Positions 25,066 through 36,631 of a stretch of 64,000 nucleotides of DNA are shown here, one piece after another (position 1 is the first letter of the stretch; every line of letters starts with the position of its first letter). The notes beneath the pieces are model-generated. The model was not told the DNA's origin and made no database searches. It was given only the letters and a program-made list of their open reading frames with translations. Both the position numbers and the translations under genes were made by a program. Source of the stretch: Cellulomonas sp. SLBN-39 (GTDB taxonomy: Bacteria; Actinomycetota; Actinomycetes; Actinomycetales; Cellulomonadaceae); assembly GCF_006715865.1 (NCBI RefSeq), contig NZ_VFOA01000001.1, positions 620,001 to 684,000 of the forward strand, given 5' to 3'.

Positions 25066-26238
25066 ATGCGCGGACCCGAGGACCCCGCCTTCCAGGAGGC
25101 GCTGCACCGCGACGACCCGGGTCTCCTCGACGACCACGCCCCGATCGGGTACCTCTCGACCACGCCCGACGGCCTGATCGTGCGCGTCAACGCCACGTTC
25201 CTCGCGTGGACCGGGCACCGCCGGGAGGACCTCGTGGGGCGGCGCCGCTTCGTCGACCTGCTGCCCGTCGGCGGCCGGCTCTACCACGAGACCCACTACG
25301 CGCCCACGCTGCGCATGCAGGGCACGGCGCGGGAGATCGCCCTGGAGATCCTCTGCGCCGACGGCCGCCGCCTGCCCGTGCTCGTGAACTCGGTGCTCGA
25401 CCGCGACGCGGACGGCACCGCGCGGGTCGTCCGCACCGCGGTGCTCGACGCCACCGAGCGCCGCCGGTACGAGCAGGAGCTGCTGGCCGCCCGGCGCCGC
25501 GCCGAGGAGTCCGAGGCGCGGGCCGTCGAGCTCGCGCAGACCCTGCAGCAGACCCTCATCCCGCCGACCCCGCCGCACGTCCCCGGCCTCGACGTCGCCG
25601 CCGCGTACCGGCCCGCGGGCGACGGCCGGCACGTCGGCGGGGACTTCTACGACGTCTTCCAGGTCGCCACCGACGACTGGGTGGTGGTGCTCGGCGACGT
25701 GCAGGGCAAGGGCGCCGAGGCGGCCGTCGTCACGGCCCTCGCCCGGTACACCGTGCGCGCCGCGTCGGTCGACCACGACGAACCCAGCGCCGTGCTGCGC
25801 ACCCTCGACCGTGTGCTGCGCCAGGCGGAGACCGACCGCTTCTGCACCGTCGCCCTCGTCCGCCTGCGCCGCACGGACGGGCGCTGGCGGGCGACGATCG
25901 CGTGCGGCGGCCACCCCCTGCCTCTGCTGCGCCGCGCCGGCCTCCCGCCCGGACCGGTCGGCACCTACGGCCCGCTCGTCGGCATCCTGCCCCGGGCCAC
26001 GTTCACCGACACCGACGTCGACCTCGTCCCCGGCGACGCCCTGGTGCTCTTCACCGACGGCGTCCCCGAGGCCCGGCGCGGCGGTGACTTCTACGGGCCC
26101 GACCGGCTCCTGGCCGTCGTCGACACGCACCGCGGCCCGGCGGCAGACGTCACGGACGCGATCCTCGCCGACGCCATCGCCTTCCAGTCCGACGACCCCC
26201 GCGACGACATCGCCGTCGTCACCATCGCGGTCGACTGA
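25066..26238 (+). CDS. PAS-domain PP2C-type phosphatase, RsbP-like
   Basis: A 390-residue regulator. An N-terminal PAS domain (about residues 20-135; [26 protein letters not shown] in two blocks) is joined by a coiled-coil region ([20 protein letters not shown]) to a SpoIIE/PP2C phosphatase domain with [31 protein letters not shown] and the C-terminal DDIAVVTI metal-site motif. It should dephosphorylate an anti-anti-sigma factor, as RsbP does on RsbV. The upstream gene is RsbQ-like, so the pair matches the B. subtilis energy-stress module. No anti-sigma or STAS gene is nearby. Confidence 0.9.
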   Translation: MRGPEDPAFQEALHRDDPGLLDDHAPIGYLSTTPDGLIVRVNATFLAWTGHRREDLVGRRRFVDLLPVGGRLYHETHYAPTLRMQGTAREIALEILCADGRRLPVLVNSVLDRDADGTARVVRTAVLDATERRRYEQELLAARRRAEESEARAVELAQTLQQTLIPPTPPHVPGLDVAAAYRPAGDGRHVGGDFYDVFQVATDDWVVVLGDVQGKGAEAAVVTALARYTVRAASVDHDEPSAVLRTLDRVLRQAETDRFCTVALVRLRRTDGRWRATIACGGHPLPLLRRAGLPPGPVGTYGPLVGILPRATFTDTDVDLVPGDALVLFTDGVPEARRGGDFYGPDRLLAVVDTHRGPAADVTDAILADAIAFQSDDPRDDIAVVTIAVD

Positions 26239-26358
26239 CGCACACGACGTCCCCGCGGGCGGCAGAGGGGCGACGATCCTGCCGCGCATCCTGCGGTACC
26301 GGGCTCGCGGCTGGGGCACGATGGGACGGCCCCACCCGGTCGGACGACGAGGAGTGCC

Positions 26359-27165
26359 GTGACCGCCGCGCGACCTGGGAAGCGCCCGTCCATGGCGCCG
26401 GAGGAGGCCGCACCGCGCGGGCGCGGCTGGGTGCTCGAGACCAGCGACCGACGACCAGGCGCGTGGGTCGTGCGGTGCGAGCACGACCGGCCCCTCGTGG
26501 TGATCTACGCACGACGGAGCGCCGACCCGCTCCCTCCGGACGACGAGCTCGCTGCGCTCACGCGCGATGCCGTGGGGGCTCTGCTGAGGGACGCCGGGGT
26601 CCCCGACGTCGTCGGGTGGACGACCCGGAACGTCACGAACGCCCTGATGATCGCGGCCAGAGACGTCGCCTCGTGGGAGGGCGACGAGTGGCAGGTCGAG
26701 CCCGGCGGCGACCCCGCGACATCGTGGGCGACGCCGGCCGACGGCCGGACCCCGTTCGCCTGGCTGCGCGCACGGGGCTCGTCGGACACGCGGATCGGCA
26801 CCTACCAGGACGACGGCGCGTTCGGGCTCAGCTTCGTCGACGTCCCCGACATCGACGTCATGGCGATCGCCGCGGGCGAGCTCCGCCCCCGGACCGGACT
26901 CGATCTCGCCAGGGGCCGCATCCATGGCGCGGACGTCGTCCTCGAGACCGGTGTGGAGGGCGCCCGCGCGGCGACGCTCCTGACGGAGGTCCTCCTGCAC
27001 GGCGACTCGGGGACGACACTGCTGGTCGCCGCTGAGGCGTACTCACGCAGCGAGTGGCGTCGTCATGACGAGTCGGTCGTCGCGGTCCGCGACCTGTCCG
27101 CTGCGGACGTCCTCCCCTGGTCGCCTCCTCGACCTCCATGGCGACCGCCGCCCGTGCCGACCTGA
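26359..27165 (+). CDS. Hypothetical protein
   Basis: A 268-residue protein with no recognised motif. GAGGAG stands 4 nt before the GTG at 26359. There is no signal peptide or clear membrane segment; the sequence mixes acidic regions with [20 protein letters not shown] and [20 protein letters not shown]. The C terminus is Pro/Arg-rich and its last 103 bp overlap the convergent gene at 27063-27659; one of the two may end earlier in other strains. Codon use looks less extreme than in neighbouring genes. Confidence 0.6.
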   Translation: MTAARPGKRPSMAPEEAAPRGRGWVLETSDRRPGAWVVRCEHDRPLVVIYARRSADPLPPDDELAALTRDAVGALLRDAGVPDVVGWTTRNVTNALMIAARDVASWEGDEWQVEPGGDPATSWATPADGRTPFAWLRARGSSDTRIGTYQDDGAFGLSFVDVPDIDVMAIAAGELRPRTGLDLARGRIHGADVVLETGVEGARAATLLTEVLLHGDSGTTLLVAAEAYSRSEWRRHDESVVAVRDLSAADVLPWSPPRPPWRPPPVPT

Positions 27166-27659
27166 GCACGGTGCGCGGCGACGCCGGCGGGGTCAGGGCA
27201 CGACCGGTGACCCACCGACGGTCCGACCGATCCCGCAGGAATGGGCGCCGGGGCGCCGGACACCCACCAGTCGACCGAGGAACCCGTCGCGTCGAGGCGG
27301 TCGGCCGCCTCGAGCACGTGCCGCTCGACAGCCGGCGGCAGGCGGACGCCATGCTCCTCGACGTAGTGCGCCAGGCCCTCGGGCCACGCCAGCACTCCGT
27401 CGGTCAGCTCGCCGGAACCGTTGTTCCGCCCGCACATGCGGCAGGGCGACAGCCCCATCCAGCCCCTGTAGTAGGTCCCGTGGCGGAGGTATCCGACCAC
27501 GCCGAAGCGGTCGTCCTCGTCCCACTCCTCGTCGACGAGGTCGTGCGGATCCGGGAGCTCGGGATGTGTCGCGTTGCGCCAGTACCCGATCATGTGCAGC
27601 GTGGGCGCGGGGCCGCTCGGCGCTCCGGTCGCCTCCACGCCGCGCGTGCTCTCGGTCAT
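27063..27659 (-). CDS. Conserved hypothetical protein
   Basis: A 198-residue protein whose central part (MIGYWRNATHPELPDPHDLV, RFGVVGYLRHGTYYRGWMG, CRMCGRNNGSGELTDGVLAWPEGLAHYVEEHGV in pieces) looks like a conserved small family with a CxxC pair; I do not know its function. Beyond about residue 130 it becomes Gly/Arg-rich and poorly conserved-looking, where it overlaps the opposite-strand gene. Its ATG at 27659 overlaps the PIN-domain gene stop as ATGA, so it may be the third gene of the toxin-antitoxin transcript. Confidence 0.6.
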   Translation of the reverse strand: MTESTRGVEATGAPSGPAPTLHMIGYWRNATHPELPDPHDLVDEEWDEDDRFGVVGYLRHGTYYRGWMGLSPCRMCGRNNGSGELTDGVLAWPEGLAHYVEEHGVRLPPAVERHVLEAADRLDATGSSVDWWVSGAPAPIPAGSVGPSVGHRSCPDPAGVAAHRAQVGTGGGRHGGRGGDQGRTSAADRSRTATTDSS

Positions 27660-28219
27660 CCGACCTTCGCCTGCATGTGCGCGGCGAACCCCACCGCCCC
27701 GGCACGGTGCAGCGCGCGGAGGACCTGCGTCGGCGTGGTCGGAGGACGCGTCTTCGCCGCCGCCCTCGACCAGACGACGTGGACCATCGCCGACTCGTCG
27801 AGATCCACGAGGTCGAGCAGGAACTCGTCCGCGCTGAGGGCGTGGAGGCCGAGTTCCGCCATGGGCGCCGGCGGGAAGTCGCTGAGGTTCGCGGTGACGA
27901 CCGCCTCGGCCCCGCCGCGGATCGCGGCCGCCACGACGTGCCGGTCGTCGGGATCGCCGCCCAGGACGATCCCGTCGACGAGCGCTTCCCACCCGTGGAC
28001 GAGGGCATCGTCGAACGCCGAGTTCATCGCGTGCAGGCGTGCGTCCACCCGGGACGGGTCCAGATGTGGGCGGACACGCACCACCGCCGCGCGCACCTCG
28101 TCAAGGATGCGGGCCGACCACAGCGGGCGGTAGAGGCCGGCCTCTGCTGCTCCCAGCAGCACATCGGCGAGCGCGACGGGCACGAGTACGTTCGCGTCGA
28201 GCACCGCACCGAACGTCAC
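27656..28219 (-). CDS. PIN-domain toxin (VapC-like)
   Basis: A 187-residue PIN-fold ribonuclease. The first acid is in AVLDANVLVPVAL, the second in SRILDEVR-type sequence (ARILDEVRAAV), and the third in DPDDRHVVAAAI, followed by AVVTANLSDFP, the usual PIN ending. It is longer than classic VapC (about 130 residues) because of a C-terminal extension. The GTG at 28219 overlaps the antitoxin stop as GTGA, which shows translational coupling. The likely action is cleavage of RNA when free of the antitoxin. Confidence 0.85.
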   Translation of the reverse strand: MTFGAVLDANVLVPVALADVLLGAAEAGLYRPLWSARILDEVRAAVVRVRPHLDPSRVDARLHAMNSAFDDALVHGWEALVDGIVLGGDPDDRHVVAAAIRGGAEAVVTANLSDFPPAPMAELGLHALSADEFLLDLVDLDESAMVHVVWSRAAAKTRPPTTPTQVLRALHRAGAVGFAAHMQAKVG

Positions 28220-28707
28220 TCGGACGCCCCGGCGCGGCGCGCCTCACGGAGTGCCTCCGTGTAGTCGGCGGCCGAGTCCTCGTAGAGACCGTCTTCGATC
28301 GCCTGGCGGGTCATCTCGTCGAGGATCGCGCGACGGGTCACGCTTCGGCGCTCGCGGTACGCCAGGACGTCGTCGAGGCGAACACGCCGGTGCCGCGTGG
28401 TCTTCTCGAAGGGGATCTCATGACTCTCGAGGAGCTTCACGAGGGTCGGCCTGGATATCCCGAGGAGGTCGGCCGCCTGGCTGGTGGTCAACCGCGTCGC
28501 CACGGGCGCGACCATGATGGCTTGACCGTTGCGCATGGCGTCGAGCACCTGCTCGAGCACGTCGTGCACCTCACCGGGCAGGACGATCTCCGTACCGTCT
28601 TGCCCCCGCAGACGCGCGGAAGGCTGCCGGAGGACGGCGGCGAGCGCGTCGATGACGCCGCCGTCGGCGACAGGAAACGTCACGGGACTCGCGGCAGTGG
28701 CGCTCAT
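28216..28707 (-). CDS. Antitoxin with excisionase-type helix-turn-helix
   Basis: A 163-residue DNA-binding protein. The helix-turn-helix is LTTSQAADLLGISRPTLVKLLE with the wing IPFEKTTRHRRVRLDDVLAY, as in the excisionase/MerR-like domain of antitoxins paired with PIN toxins. The C-terminal part (ILDEMTRQAIEDGLYEDSAAD) should wrap the toxin. ATG 28707 is used, since the frame upstream is open but lacks a ribosome site. A locally AT-rich stretch (gacgaaaaaatcgcaag, 28729-28745) upstream is the likely promoter and may be autoregulated. Confidence 0.82.
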   Translation of the reverse strand: MSATAASPVTFPVADGGVIDALAAVLRQPSARLRGQDGTEIVLPGEVHDVLEQVLDAMRNGQAIMVAPVATRLTTSQAADLLGISRPTLVKLLESHEIPFEKTTRHRRVRLDDVLAYRERRSVTRRAILDEMTRQAIEDGLYEDSAADYTEALREARRAGASE

Positions 28708-28876
28708 GGCTTCATGATCCGAACAAGACGAAAAAATCGCAAGTCCCGGCTCCATGTCGCGGCGCCCTTGCGGACCCGCGCCGCCACGCCTGTCGTGAGA
28801 GGTGCCCTGAGAGAGATGCACTGCGCCGCGGCAGTCCCCGCGACGACGGGGACGCGGCGCGGCTAGGTTCGCCCGC

Positions 28877-29248
28877 ATGACGCAGAGCCGGGACGACGTG
28901 GTCACGCTGTGGCGGCCGACGGGGCCGAACGAGCTCGCGCTCGTCGAGGCCACGGGGTTCCGCCGCTGGCCGCCGCGGCTGCCCGACCAGCCGATCTTCT
29001 ACCCCGTCCTGAACGAGGACTACGCCGTGCGCATCGCCCGCGACTGGAACGTGCCCGCCTCGGGCGCCGGGTTCGTCACGCGGTTCGACGTGCGGCGCGC
29101 GTTCCTCGACCGCTACGACGTCCAGCAGGTCGGCGGCCAGACGATCCTGGAGTACTGGATCCCGGCCGAGGACCTGGAAGAGCTGAACGACAACATCGTC
29201 GGCACGATCGACGTCGTCCAGCGCTTCGGTGCGGACCGCCCGCGCTGA
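28877..29248 (+). CDS. Small conserved protein (ADP-ribosylation/crystallin J1-type annotation)
   Basis: A 123-residue cytoplasmic protein: VTLWRPTGPNELALVEATGF, RLPDQPIFYPVLNEDYAVRI, then EYWIPAEDLEELNDNIVG. This matches a widespread family that databases often label ADP-ribosylation/crystallin J1; the label is weak evidence of function. TAGGTT lies 7 nt before the ATG at 28877 and no Shine-Dalgarno is seen, so it is probably leaderless. Confidence 0.78.
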   Translation: MTQSRDDVVTLWRPTGPNELALVEATGFRRWPPRLPDQPIFYPVLNEDYAVRIARDWNVPASGAGFVTRFDVRRAFLDRYDVQQVGGQTILEYWIPAEDLEELNDNIVGTIDVVQRFGADRPR

Positions 29249-29254
29249 CCTCGG

Positions 29255-29443
29255 CTACCGCGTCCGGTCGCCCGTACTCCCGCTGAGCCTGGCCCGACGG
29301 AGGTCCCGGACTGTGAACAGTGCGGACGCGGCGCACGCCAGGAGCATGGTCATCAGCCACCAGTCGAACACCCGGGCGGCCACTGCGGCGCCGGCGATCT
29401 CCAACGCGGCGACACCGGGCAGCACCTTCTCGCGCGTCGTCAT
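29255..29443 (-). CDS. Small membrane protein
   Basis: A 62-residue protein with one or two membrane segments (VAALEIAGAAVAARVFDWWL and MTMLLACAASALFTV) and a basic C terminus. The ATG at 29443 follows AAGGGGG. Its stop lies 6 bp from the convergent gene at 28877-29248. No family recognised. Confidence 0.6.
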   Translation of the reverse strand: MTTREKVLPGVAALEIAGAAVAARVFDWWLMTMLLACAASALFTVRDLRRARLSGSTGDRTR

Positions 29444-29576
29444 TCGAGTGGCCCCCTTGCGTCGTGACCGCGAGGCGCGGTGCGCCGCACAGCCTGCGTC
29501 GTGACCGTCGGGCCACCCCTCAGGTCTACCGCACGGCGAGCACAGCACGCAGTCCTTTCGCGGGTGTTCTGGCTGA

Positions 29577-29738
29577 TCACCCGTGCGTAGGCCGTGCCAG
29601 GGCACAGACGTCCGCCGGGGCGTCCGGGTCCTCGTGCTCGATCTCGTACGCGCACTCCCCGCAGCCGTCGCCGGGCTCGTGCTCGCGCCACTCGTGGCCG
29701 CACGCAGCGCAGGTCGGGCGAGGCGGGCGCCTACGCAT
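29577..29738 (-). CDS. Small zinc-ribbon protein
   Basis: A 53-residue protein with two Cys pairs, CAACGHEW and CGECAYEIE, in the order CxxC-GHEWREHEPGDG-CxxC, a zinc ribbon conserved in many actinobacteria. Its ATG at 29738 overlaps the end of the DinB-like gene (stop at 29731), so the two are probably co-translated. Function unknown; the motif pattern is convincing despite the small size. Confidence 0.75.
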   Translation of the reverse strand: MRRRPPRPTCAACGHEWREHEPGDGCGECAYEIEHEDPDAPADVCALARPTHG

Positions 29739-30303
29739 GCGGCCTGCTTGGCGGGAGCATCGGCCAGTCGGCGGGCGGGTCCTCGCCGACGCGGCCGTCG
29801 ATCGCCTCGCGCAGCAGGTCCATGTGACCGGTGTGGCGGCCGTACTCCTCGACGAGGTCGTGCAGGTGGCGGCGGATGCTGGGGCGGGCGCCGTCGAGCT
29901 CCAGGTGGCCGGGCCGGTCGAGGCCGCCGGCGTCCACGAGCTCGCGCATCGTCGCGCGCGACCGGCCCACGGCTGCCGCCCAGATCCCGTAGACCTGGTC
30001 CGCGGTCTCGTCGGGGTCGACCGTGAACTGCCACCGGGCCACGTCGTCCTCGGGCACCAGCCTCCACGTCACCGGCGGGCGCCCGCCGATGCGCCAGCTG
30101 AACACGTCGTCCTCGCACACCGCCAGGTGCTTGAGCAGCCCGCCGACGCTGAGCTCGGACGTCGGCACGGGGCGCCGGCGCAGCTGCTCGACGTCGAGGT
30201 CGTCGGCCTTCCAGCGGAACGTCGCACGCAGCCGTTCCAGCGTGCCCGTCAGGTGCTCGACGTCGGTGCCGGCCAGCGGCGGCTCCCACAGCGGATCGGT
30301 CAT
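29731..30303 (-). CDS. DinB-superfamily protein (DUF664)
   Basis: A 190-residue four-helix bundle protein of the DinB/DUF664 family. Metal-binding His residues are visible in LLKHLAVCEDDVF, IRRHLHDLVEEYGRHTGHMDLLRE, the usual family positions. The RWKADDLDVEQLRRRPVPTS stretch is also typical of actinobacterial members, some of which are mycothiol-dependent. ATG 30303 follows GGGGAG. The substrate is unknown. Confidence 0.88.
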   Translation of the reverse strand: MTDPLWEPPLAGTDVEHLTGTLERLRATFRWKADDLDVEQLRRRPVPTSELSVGGLLKHLAVCEDDVFSWRIGGRPPVTWRLVPEDDVARWQFTVDPDETADQVYGIWAAAVGRSRATMRELVDAGGLDRPGHLELDGARPSIRRHLHDLVEEYGRHTGHMDLLREAIDGRVGEDPPADWPMLPPSRPHA

Positions 30304-30455
30304 GGCACTCCCCCTGACGACGACGTCCCACGGTGCGGTTCGCACCCTACGCCCGGGCACCGACGTCGTCCGGCCCGGGGCCGGCCTCGTGCGCCGTCGG
30401 CGAAACCGGCGGCAAAGGCGACGACACGCCTTGCCCCCGGTGCTCCAATCGGGTG

Positions 30456-32279
30456 ATGAGCACCGACGCCGCCGACGCTCCCCCGCCCGTCCCGCTGCGC
30501 TGGCAGAACATCGCGGTGCTGTGGGGGTTCGTGCGCCCGCACATGCGCACGGTCGTGATCGGCACGGTGCTGGGCCTGGGGGCGACCGCCACGGCGCTGA
30601 CCATGCCGATGGCGACCAAGTGGGTGCTCGACACCCTCGGCACGGGCGTGTCGCTGCGGGGGCCGGTCGCGCTGCTTGTGGGGCTGCTGGTGCTCGGCTC
30701 GATCACGGGGATGATCCAGTGGATCGTGCTGGGGCGGCTGGCCGAGAACATCGTGCTCGACGCCCGCCTGGCACTGGTCGGGCGGATGCTGCGGGGTCGG
30801 CTGGGCGACGTGCAGCGCCGCACCCCCGGCGAGCTCGTCACCCGCGTCACCTCGGACACGGTGCTGCTGCGCGAGGCCGCGTCGTCGAGCATCGTCCAGC
30901 TCGTCAACGGGCTGGTGTCGCTGGCCGGGACGATCATCCTCATGGCAGTGCTGGACGTGCCGCTGCTGCTGTCGACGCTCGGGGCGATCGTCGTCGTCGC
31001 CGTGCTCATGGGGCTGCTGCTGCCGCAGATCGGGGTCGCGCAGCGCAAGGCGCAGGAGTCCATCGGCAACGTCGGCTCGACCCTGGAGGGTGCGCTGCGG
31101 GCGCTGCGGACCGTCAAGGCCAGCGGCGCCGAGGACCGGCAGGCCGAGCAGGTGACCGTGCAGGCCCGCGAGTCCGCCCGGCACAGCATCCGCGCGGTGT
31201 ACGTCACGGCGTTCGCGTGGACCATCGCCGGCGGCGGCATCCAGCTCGCGATCATCGTGATCCTCGGCGTCGGGGCGTGGCGCGTCGACGCCGGGACGCT
31301 CCAGGTGTCGACGCTCATCGCGTTCCTGCTCTACGCGTTCAACATCGTCGACCCCATCACCACCCTCACGGGGGTGTTCACGCAGCTGCAGTCGGGCGTC
31401 GCGGCGGCCGCGCGCATCCGCGAGACCGAGTCCATCCACATCGAGGACCTCACGGCCGGCCGCGACCACCCCGAGCCCACCGGCACGGGCGACGCCCCGC
31501 CCGTCCTCGCCCTGGAGGGCGTGCGCCTCACGTACCCCGGGGCTACCGGACCTGCCGTCGACGGGGTCGACCTGGCCGTCCCGCGCCGCGGCCACACCGC
31601 CCTCGTCGGCCCGTCGGGCGCCGGCAAGACCTCCGTCATCTCGTTGCTGCTGCGCTTCCTCGAGCCCGACACCGGCACCCTGCGCCTGGACGGCGTGCCG
31701 TACGACGAGCTGAGCATCGCCACGGTGCGCGCCCGGTTCGCGTACGTCGAGCAGGAGACCCCGCTGCTGTCCGGCACGGTCCGCGACAACCTCACGTTCC
31801 GGTACCCCGAGGCCACCGACGACGAGATCTGGGACGCCCTGCGCGCCGTGCGCCTGGAGGCCACGGTCCGCGCGCTGCCCGAGGGCCTCGACACCCCCGT
31901 GCAGGCCACCGACCTGTCCGGCGGCGAGCGTCAGCGCGTCGCCCTCGCTCGCGCCGTCGTCCGCCGCCCCGCGGTGCTGCTGCTCGACGAGGCGACCGCC
32001 CAGCTCGACGGCCTCACCGAGGTCGCCGTGCAGGACGTCATCCGCCGCACCGCACGCGACGGCGCCGTCCTGACCATCGCGCACCGCCTGTCCACGGTGG
32101 TCGACGCCGACCAGATCGTCGTCCTCGAGTCCGGCCGCGTCCGCGCGCGCGGCACCCACGCCGAGCTCCTCGCCACCGACGACCTCTACCGCGAGCTCGT
32201 CGCCGCCCTCCGCATCGCCGAGCAGGAGGAAGCCTCTGCCGAGCCGCTCCCCGAGCCCGAGACCGCACCCCTGACCTGA
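30456..32279 (+). CDS. ABC exporter, fused permease and ATPase
   Basis: A 607-residue half-transporter. Six membrane segments (about residues 20-300) are followed by an ATPase domain with Walker A GPSGAGKT, Q-loop YVEQETPLLSGTV, signature LSGGERQR, Walker B VLLLDEAT and the H-loop IAHRLS. It should work as a homodimer, since no partner gene is adjacent. The layout is that of lipid or multidrug exporters (MsbA/LmrA type); the cargo is unknown. The ATG at 30456 is one codon after a GTG at 30453; neither has a good ribosome site. Confidence 0.92.
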   Translation: MSTDAADAPPPVPLRWQNIAVLWGFVRPHMRTVVIGTVLGLGATATALTMPMATKWVLDTLGTGVSLRGPVALLVGLLVLGSITGMIQWIVLGRLAENIVLDARLALVGRMLRGRLGDVQRRTPGELVTRVTSDTVLLREAASSSIVQLVNGLVSLAGTIILMAVLDVPLLLSTLGAIVVVAVLMGLLLPQIGVAQRKAQESIGNVGSTLEGALRALRTVKASGAEDRQAEQVTVQARESARHSIRAVYVTAFAWTIAGGGIQLAIIVILGVGAWRVDAGTLQVSTLIAFLLYAFNIVDPITTLTGVFTQLQSGVAAAARIRETESIHIEDLTAGRDHPEPTGTGDAPPVLALEGVRLTYPGATGPAVDGVDLAVPRRGHTALVGPSGAGKTSVISLLLRFLEPDTGTLRLDGVPYDELSIATVRARFAYVEQETPLLSGTVRDNLTFRYPEATDDEIWDALRAVRLEATVRALPEGLDTPVQATDLSGGERQRVALARAVVRRPAVLLLDEATAQLDGLTEVAVQDVIRRTARDGAVLTIAHRLSTVVDADQIVVLESGRVRARGTHAELLATDDLYRELVAALRIAEQEEASAEPLPEPETAPLT

Positions 32280-32313
32280 CGGTCCCGCGGCGCGCGACCG
32301 GCGGGCCCGGTGC

Positions 32314-34467
32314 TCAGACCACGCCCTCCGGGGCGAGGGCGTCGGTGAGGAGGCTGACGAGCGCGTCGAGCTGGACGTTCGTCGACGAGTCGGTCTCGTC
32401 CTCCTCGGCGCCGTCGAGCGCACGGGCTGCCAGGCCGGACTTGCTGTCGATGAGCTCGGCGATCTTCGAGTCGATGGTCTGCGCGGCGATGATGCGCCAC
32501 GCGGTGACGGGCTCGGACTGGCCGATGCGGTGGATGCGGTCGATGGCCTGGGTCTGCTCGGCGTCGGTCCAGGAGAGCTCGGCGAGCACCAGGTTGGACG
32601 CGACCTGCAGGTTCAGGCCCACACCGGCGGCCATGAGCGAGCACACCGCGATCGAGACCTCGGGGTCCTCGGTGAACGCGGTGATGTTCTTCTCGCGGGC
32701 CTTGGGGGTCTGGTCGCCGCGGATCGACGCGTAGCGGATGCCCCGCTCGGCGAACGTCTGCTCGGCGGTGTCCATGACGTCGACGTGCTTGGCGAAGAAC
32801 ACGACCTTGCCGACGTTGCGGGCCAGCTGGGCGGCGTAGTCCGCGGCGAGCCCGGCCTTGGCCTGGCCGATGCGCCGGACCATCGTGAAGACGTTCTCGC
32901 CCTTGGCCTTGGAGCTGGAGTCCTTGAGCTCGGCGGCCGCGACCCGGCGGGCGAGCTCGAGGTCCACACCGGCGACGGCGGACTCGCCGCGCGCCTCCAG
33001 GGCGGCCTGGTAGCGCTGGACAAGACGGCGCGTGAGCACCTCCTCCGCGGCACGGATGGACCGGCCCACGGCCCCGTCGAGCTCGACGGGCAGGTCCGCG
33101 ACGCGGCGGGCCGGGATGTCGTCGACCACGTCGACCTTGCGCCGACGCACGACGCCCATGTCGATCACGGCCGAGCGCGCGGCCGCCGCGAAGCCGCGGT
33201 CGGCGGGCGTCAGACCGGTGTCCTCCAGCGCGTTCATCAGCGGGCCGAGCGGCTGGGTGTCGTCGATCCAGCCGAGGAACTGCCAGATCGCCCGGAAGTC
33301 CTCGATGTCGTTGATCAGCGGCGTGCCGGTCAGCGCCATGAGCAACGGCCGGGCGGTGCGCTCGCGGATCCGCTCGGAGATCGCCAGCACGTGCTGGGAC
33401 CGCTGCGAGGACTTGTTCTTGATGAAGTGCGCCTCGTCGACGACCATGCCGCGGAACCCGTGCTCGCCGAGCCACCCGACGTGCCGGTCGAGGATCTCGT
33501 AGTTCACGATGATGACGTCGGCGAACCCGTCGACCTTCTCGCCGTCGCCGTGCACGACCGTCGCCCGGCGCAGCGGCATCCACATGCCCACCTCGTGCGC
33601 CCAGTTGGTCTTGACCACGTTCGGCGCGACGACGAGCAGCGGGAACGCGTCGGCGGCCTGCGCGGCGAGCAGCGCCTGCGCGGTCTTGCCGAGCCCCGGC
33701 TCGTCGGCGAGCAGGAAGGTGCGGTGCCCGCGGGTGGTCGCGGCGACGACCTGCGACTGGTGCGGCATGAGCTCACGGCCCAGCAGGCCGGGCACGGGGC
33801 GCGGGTCGGGCAGCGGCATGCACGCCGGCGCCCCGGGGCCGGCCTGCTCGAACGAGCGGAACAGCGGCTCCAGCAGCTCCCACCCGGCCAGCCGGCGCGG
33901 CTTGGCGGCGACCCGCTGGGCGGCGGCCTCGAAGTCCGGGGCGAGGAACGGGTTGGCGAGCTGGCGCGAGAGCACCGACCGCGGCACCACCCGCTTGTCC
34001 GCGCCCGGCGCTGGCGTCGGGGCCGGTCGGGCGGGCTCCGGGTCTTCGGTGGGCTCCAGCCCGCCGGCGCGCATCACCGTGGCCTTGTAGGTGCGGGCGG
34101 CGTCGGAGACGCGGGCGTCCTCGGCCAGCAGCTCCAGCAGCGACGTGTCGCGCGCCGCGATGCGGGCGAGCTGCGTGGCGACCCCGTCGAGCCGCTTGAG
34201 CTGCTCGGCCCTGCGCCCCTGCGTCAGCGTGGCGTCGCCCATCACGCGGGCGCGCTCCTCGCGCACGATCAGCGCGACCACCTGGAACTTGGTGCGCGTG
34301 CCCGGCTTCATCGGCGGCCGGGAGACGGCGTTCTCCACCTCGCGGGCGATGTCGGCGAGCACCGGCACGATCCCGCGCTCGGCGGGGCGCTGGGCCCGTC
34401 CGCCCGCGGGTCGCCGACCGGGCTCGGCGCTCGCGCGACCGGTCCGACGCTGCCCTGCTCGCGCCAC
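32314..34467 (-). CDS. SNF2-family DEAD/H helicase
   Basis: A 717-residue Swi2/Snf2 ATPase. Motifs in order: I LADEPGLGKTAQ, Ia VVAPNVVKTNWAHE, II MVVDEAHFIKN, III LMALTGTPLIND, then in the second lobe V SLMAAGVGLNLQVASNLV and VI QAIDRIHRIGQ. Motif II is DEAH. The N-terminal about 180 residues are a basic, helical extension of unknown role. The GTG at 34467 is chosen because AGGAGGAG ends 3-4 nt before it; the frame continues upstream. A role in DNA or nucleoprotein remodelling is likely. It converges on the ABC exporter with a 34-bp gap. Confidence 0.92.
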   Translation of the reverse strand: MARAGQRRTGRASAEPGRRPAGGRAQRPAERGIVPVLADIAREVENAVSRPPMKPGTRTKFQVVALIVREERARVMGDATLTQGRRAEQLKRLDGVATQLARIAARDTSLLELLAEDARVSDAARTYKATVMRAGGLEPTEDPEPARPAPTPAPGADKRVVPRSVLSRQLANPFLAPDFEAAAQRVAAKPRRLAGWELLEPLFRSFEQAGPGAPACMPLPDPRPVPGLLGRELMPHQSQVVAATTRGHRTFLLADEPGLGKTAQALLAAQAADAFPLLVVAPNVVKTNWAHEVGMWMPLRRATVVHGDGEKVDGFADVIIVNYEILDRHVGWLGEHGFRGMVVDEAHFIKNKSSQRSQHVLAISERIRERTARPLLMALTGTPLINDIEDFRAIWQFLGWIDDTQPLGPLMNALEDTGLTPADRGFAAAARSAVIDMGVVRRRKVDVVDDIPARRVADLPVELDGAVGRSIRAAEEVLTRRLVQRYQAALEARGESAVAGVDLELARRVAAAELKDSSSKAKGENVFTMVRRIGQAKAGLAADYAAQLARNVGKVVFFAKHVDVMDTAEQTFAERGIRYASIRGDQTPKAREKNITAFTEDPEVSIAVCSLMAAGVGLNLQVASNLVLAELSWTDAEQTQAIDRIHRIGQSEPVTAWRIIAAQTIDSKIAELIDSKSGLAARALDGAEEDETDSSTNVQLDALVSLLTDALAPEGVV

Positions 34468-34733
34468 ATCTCCTCCTTCTGCCTCCCCCGGCACGGACGC
34501 AGCGCGCCGTGCGACGGGCATGCCCGAGCGGGACGGGCGCGGGGTCCTCGGGCAGCGTCCTGCTGCCGTCGCCTGCCGCGACGCGCTCGGGTACGACGGG
34601 CGTCGACCGGCCGGCGGTGCCTGGTGCCCACACGCCGCGGTCCGCTTCCGTGACCCCGGCACACCTTCTCACGGCGAGGCCCTCACGGGCACGGGTGACG
34701 GGGCACGCGCCGTGAGACGTGCGCCGCAGGCAC

Positions 34734-34775
34734 GACGACGGCGCCGCACCCGGAGGGGGGTGCGGCGCCGTCGTC
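34734..34775 (-). terminator. Terminator of the xylanase gene
   Basis: A perfect 18-bp stem (34734-34751 with 34758-34775) with a 6-nt loop begins 32 nt beyond the xylanase stop. Confidence 0.85.
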
Positions 34776-34806
34776 CTGCGCGGCGTGGAGCCGGGGTCGG
34801 ATCAGG

Positions 34807-36631
<1,825 letters not shown>

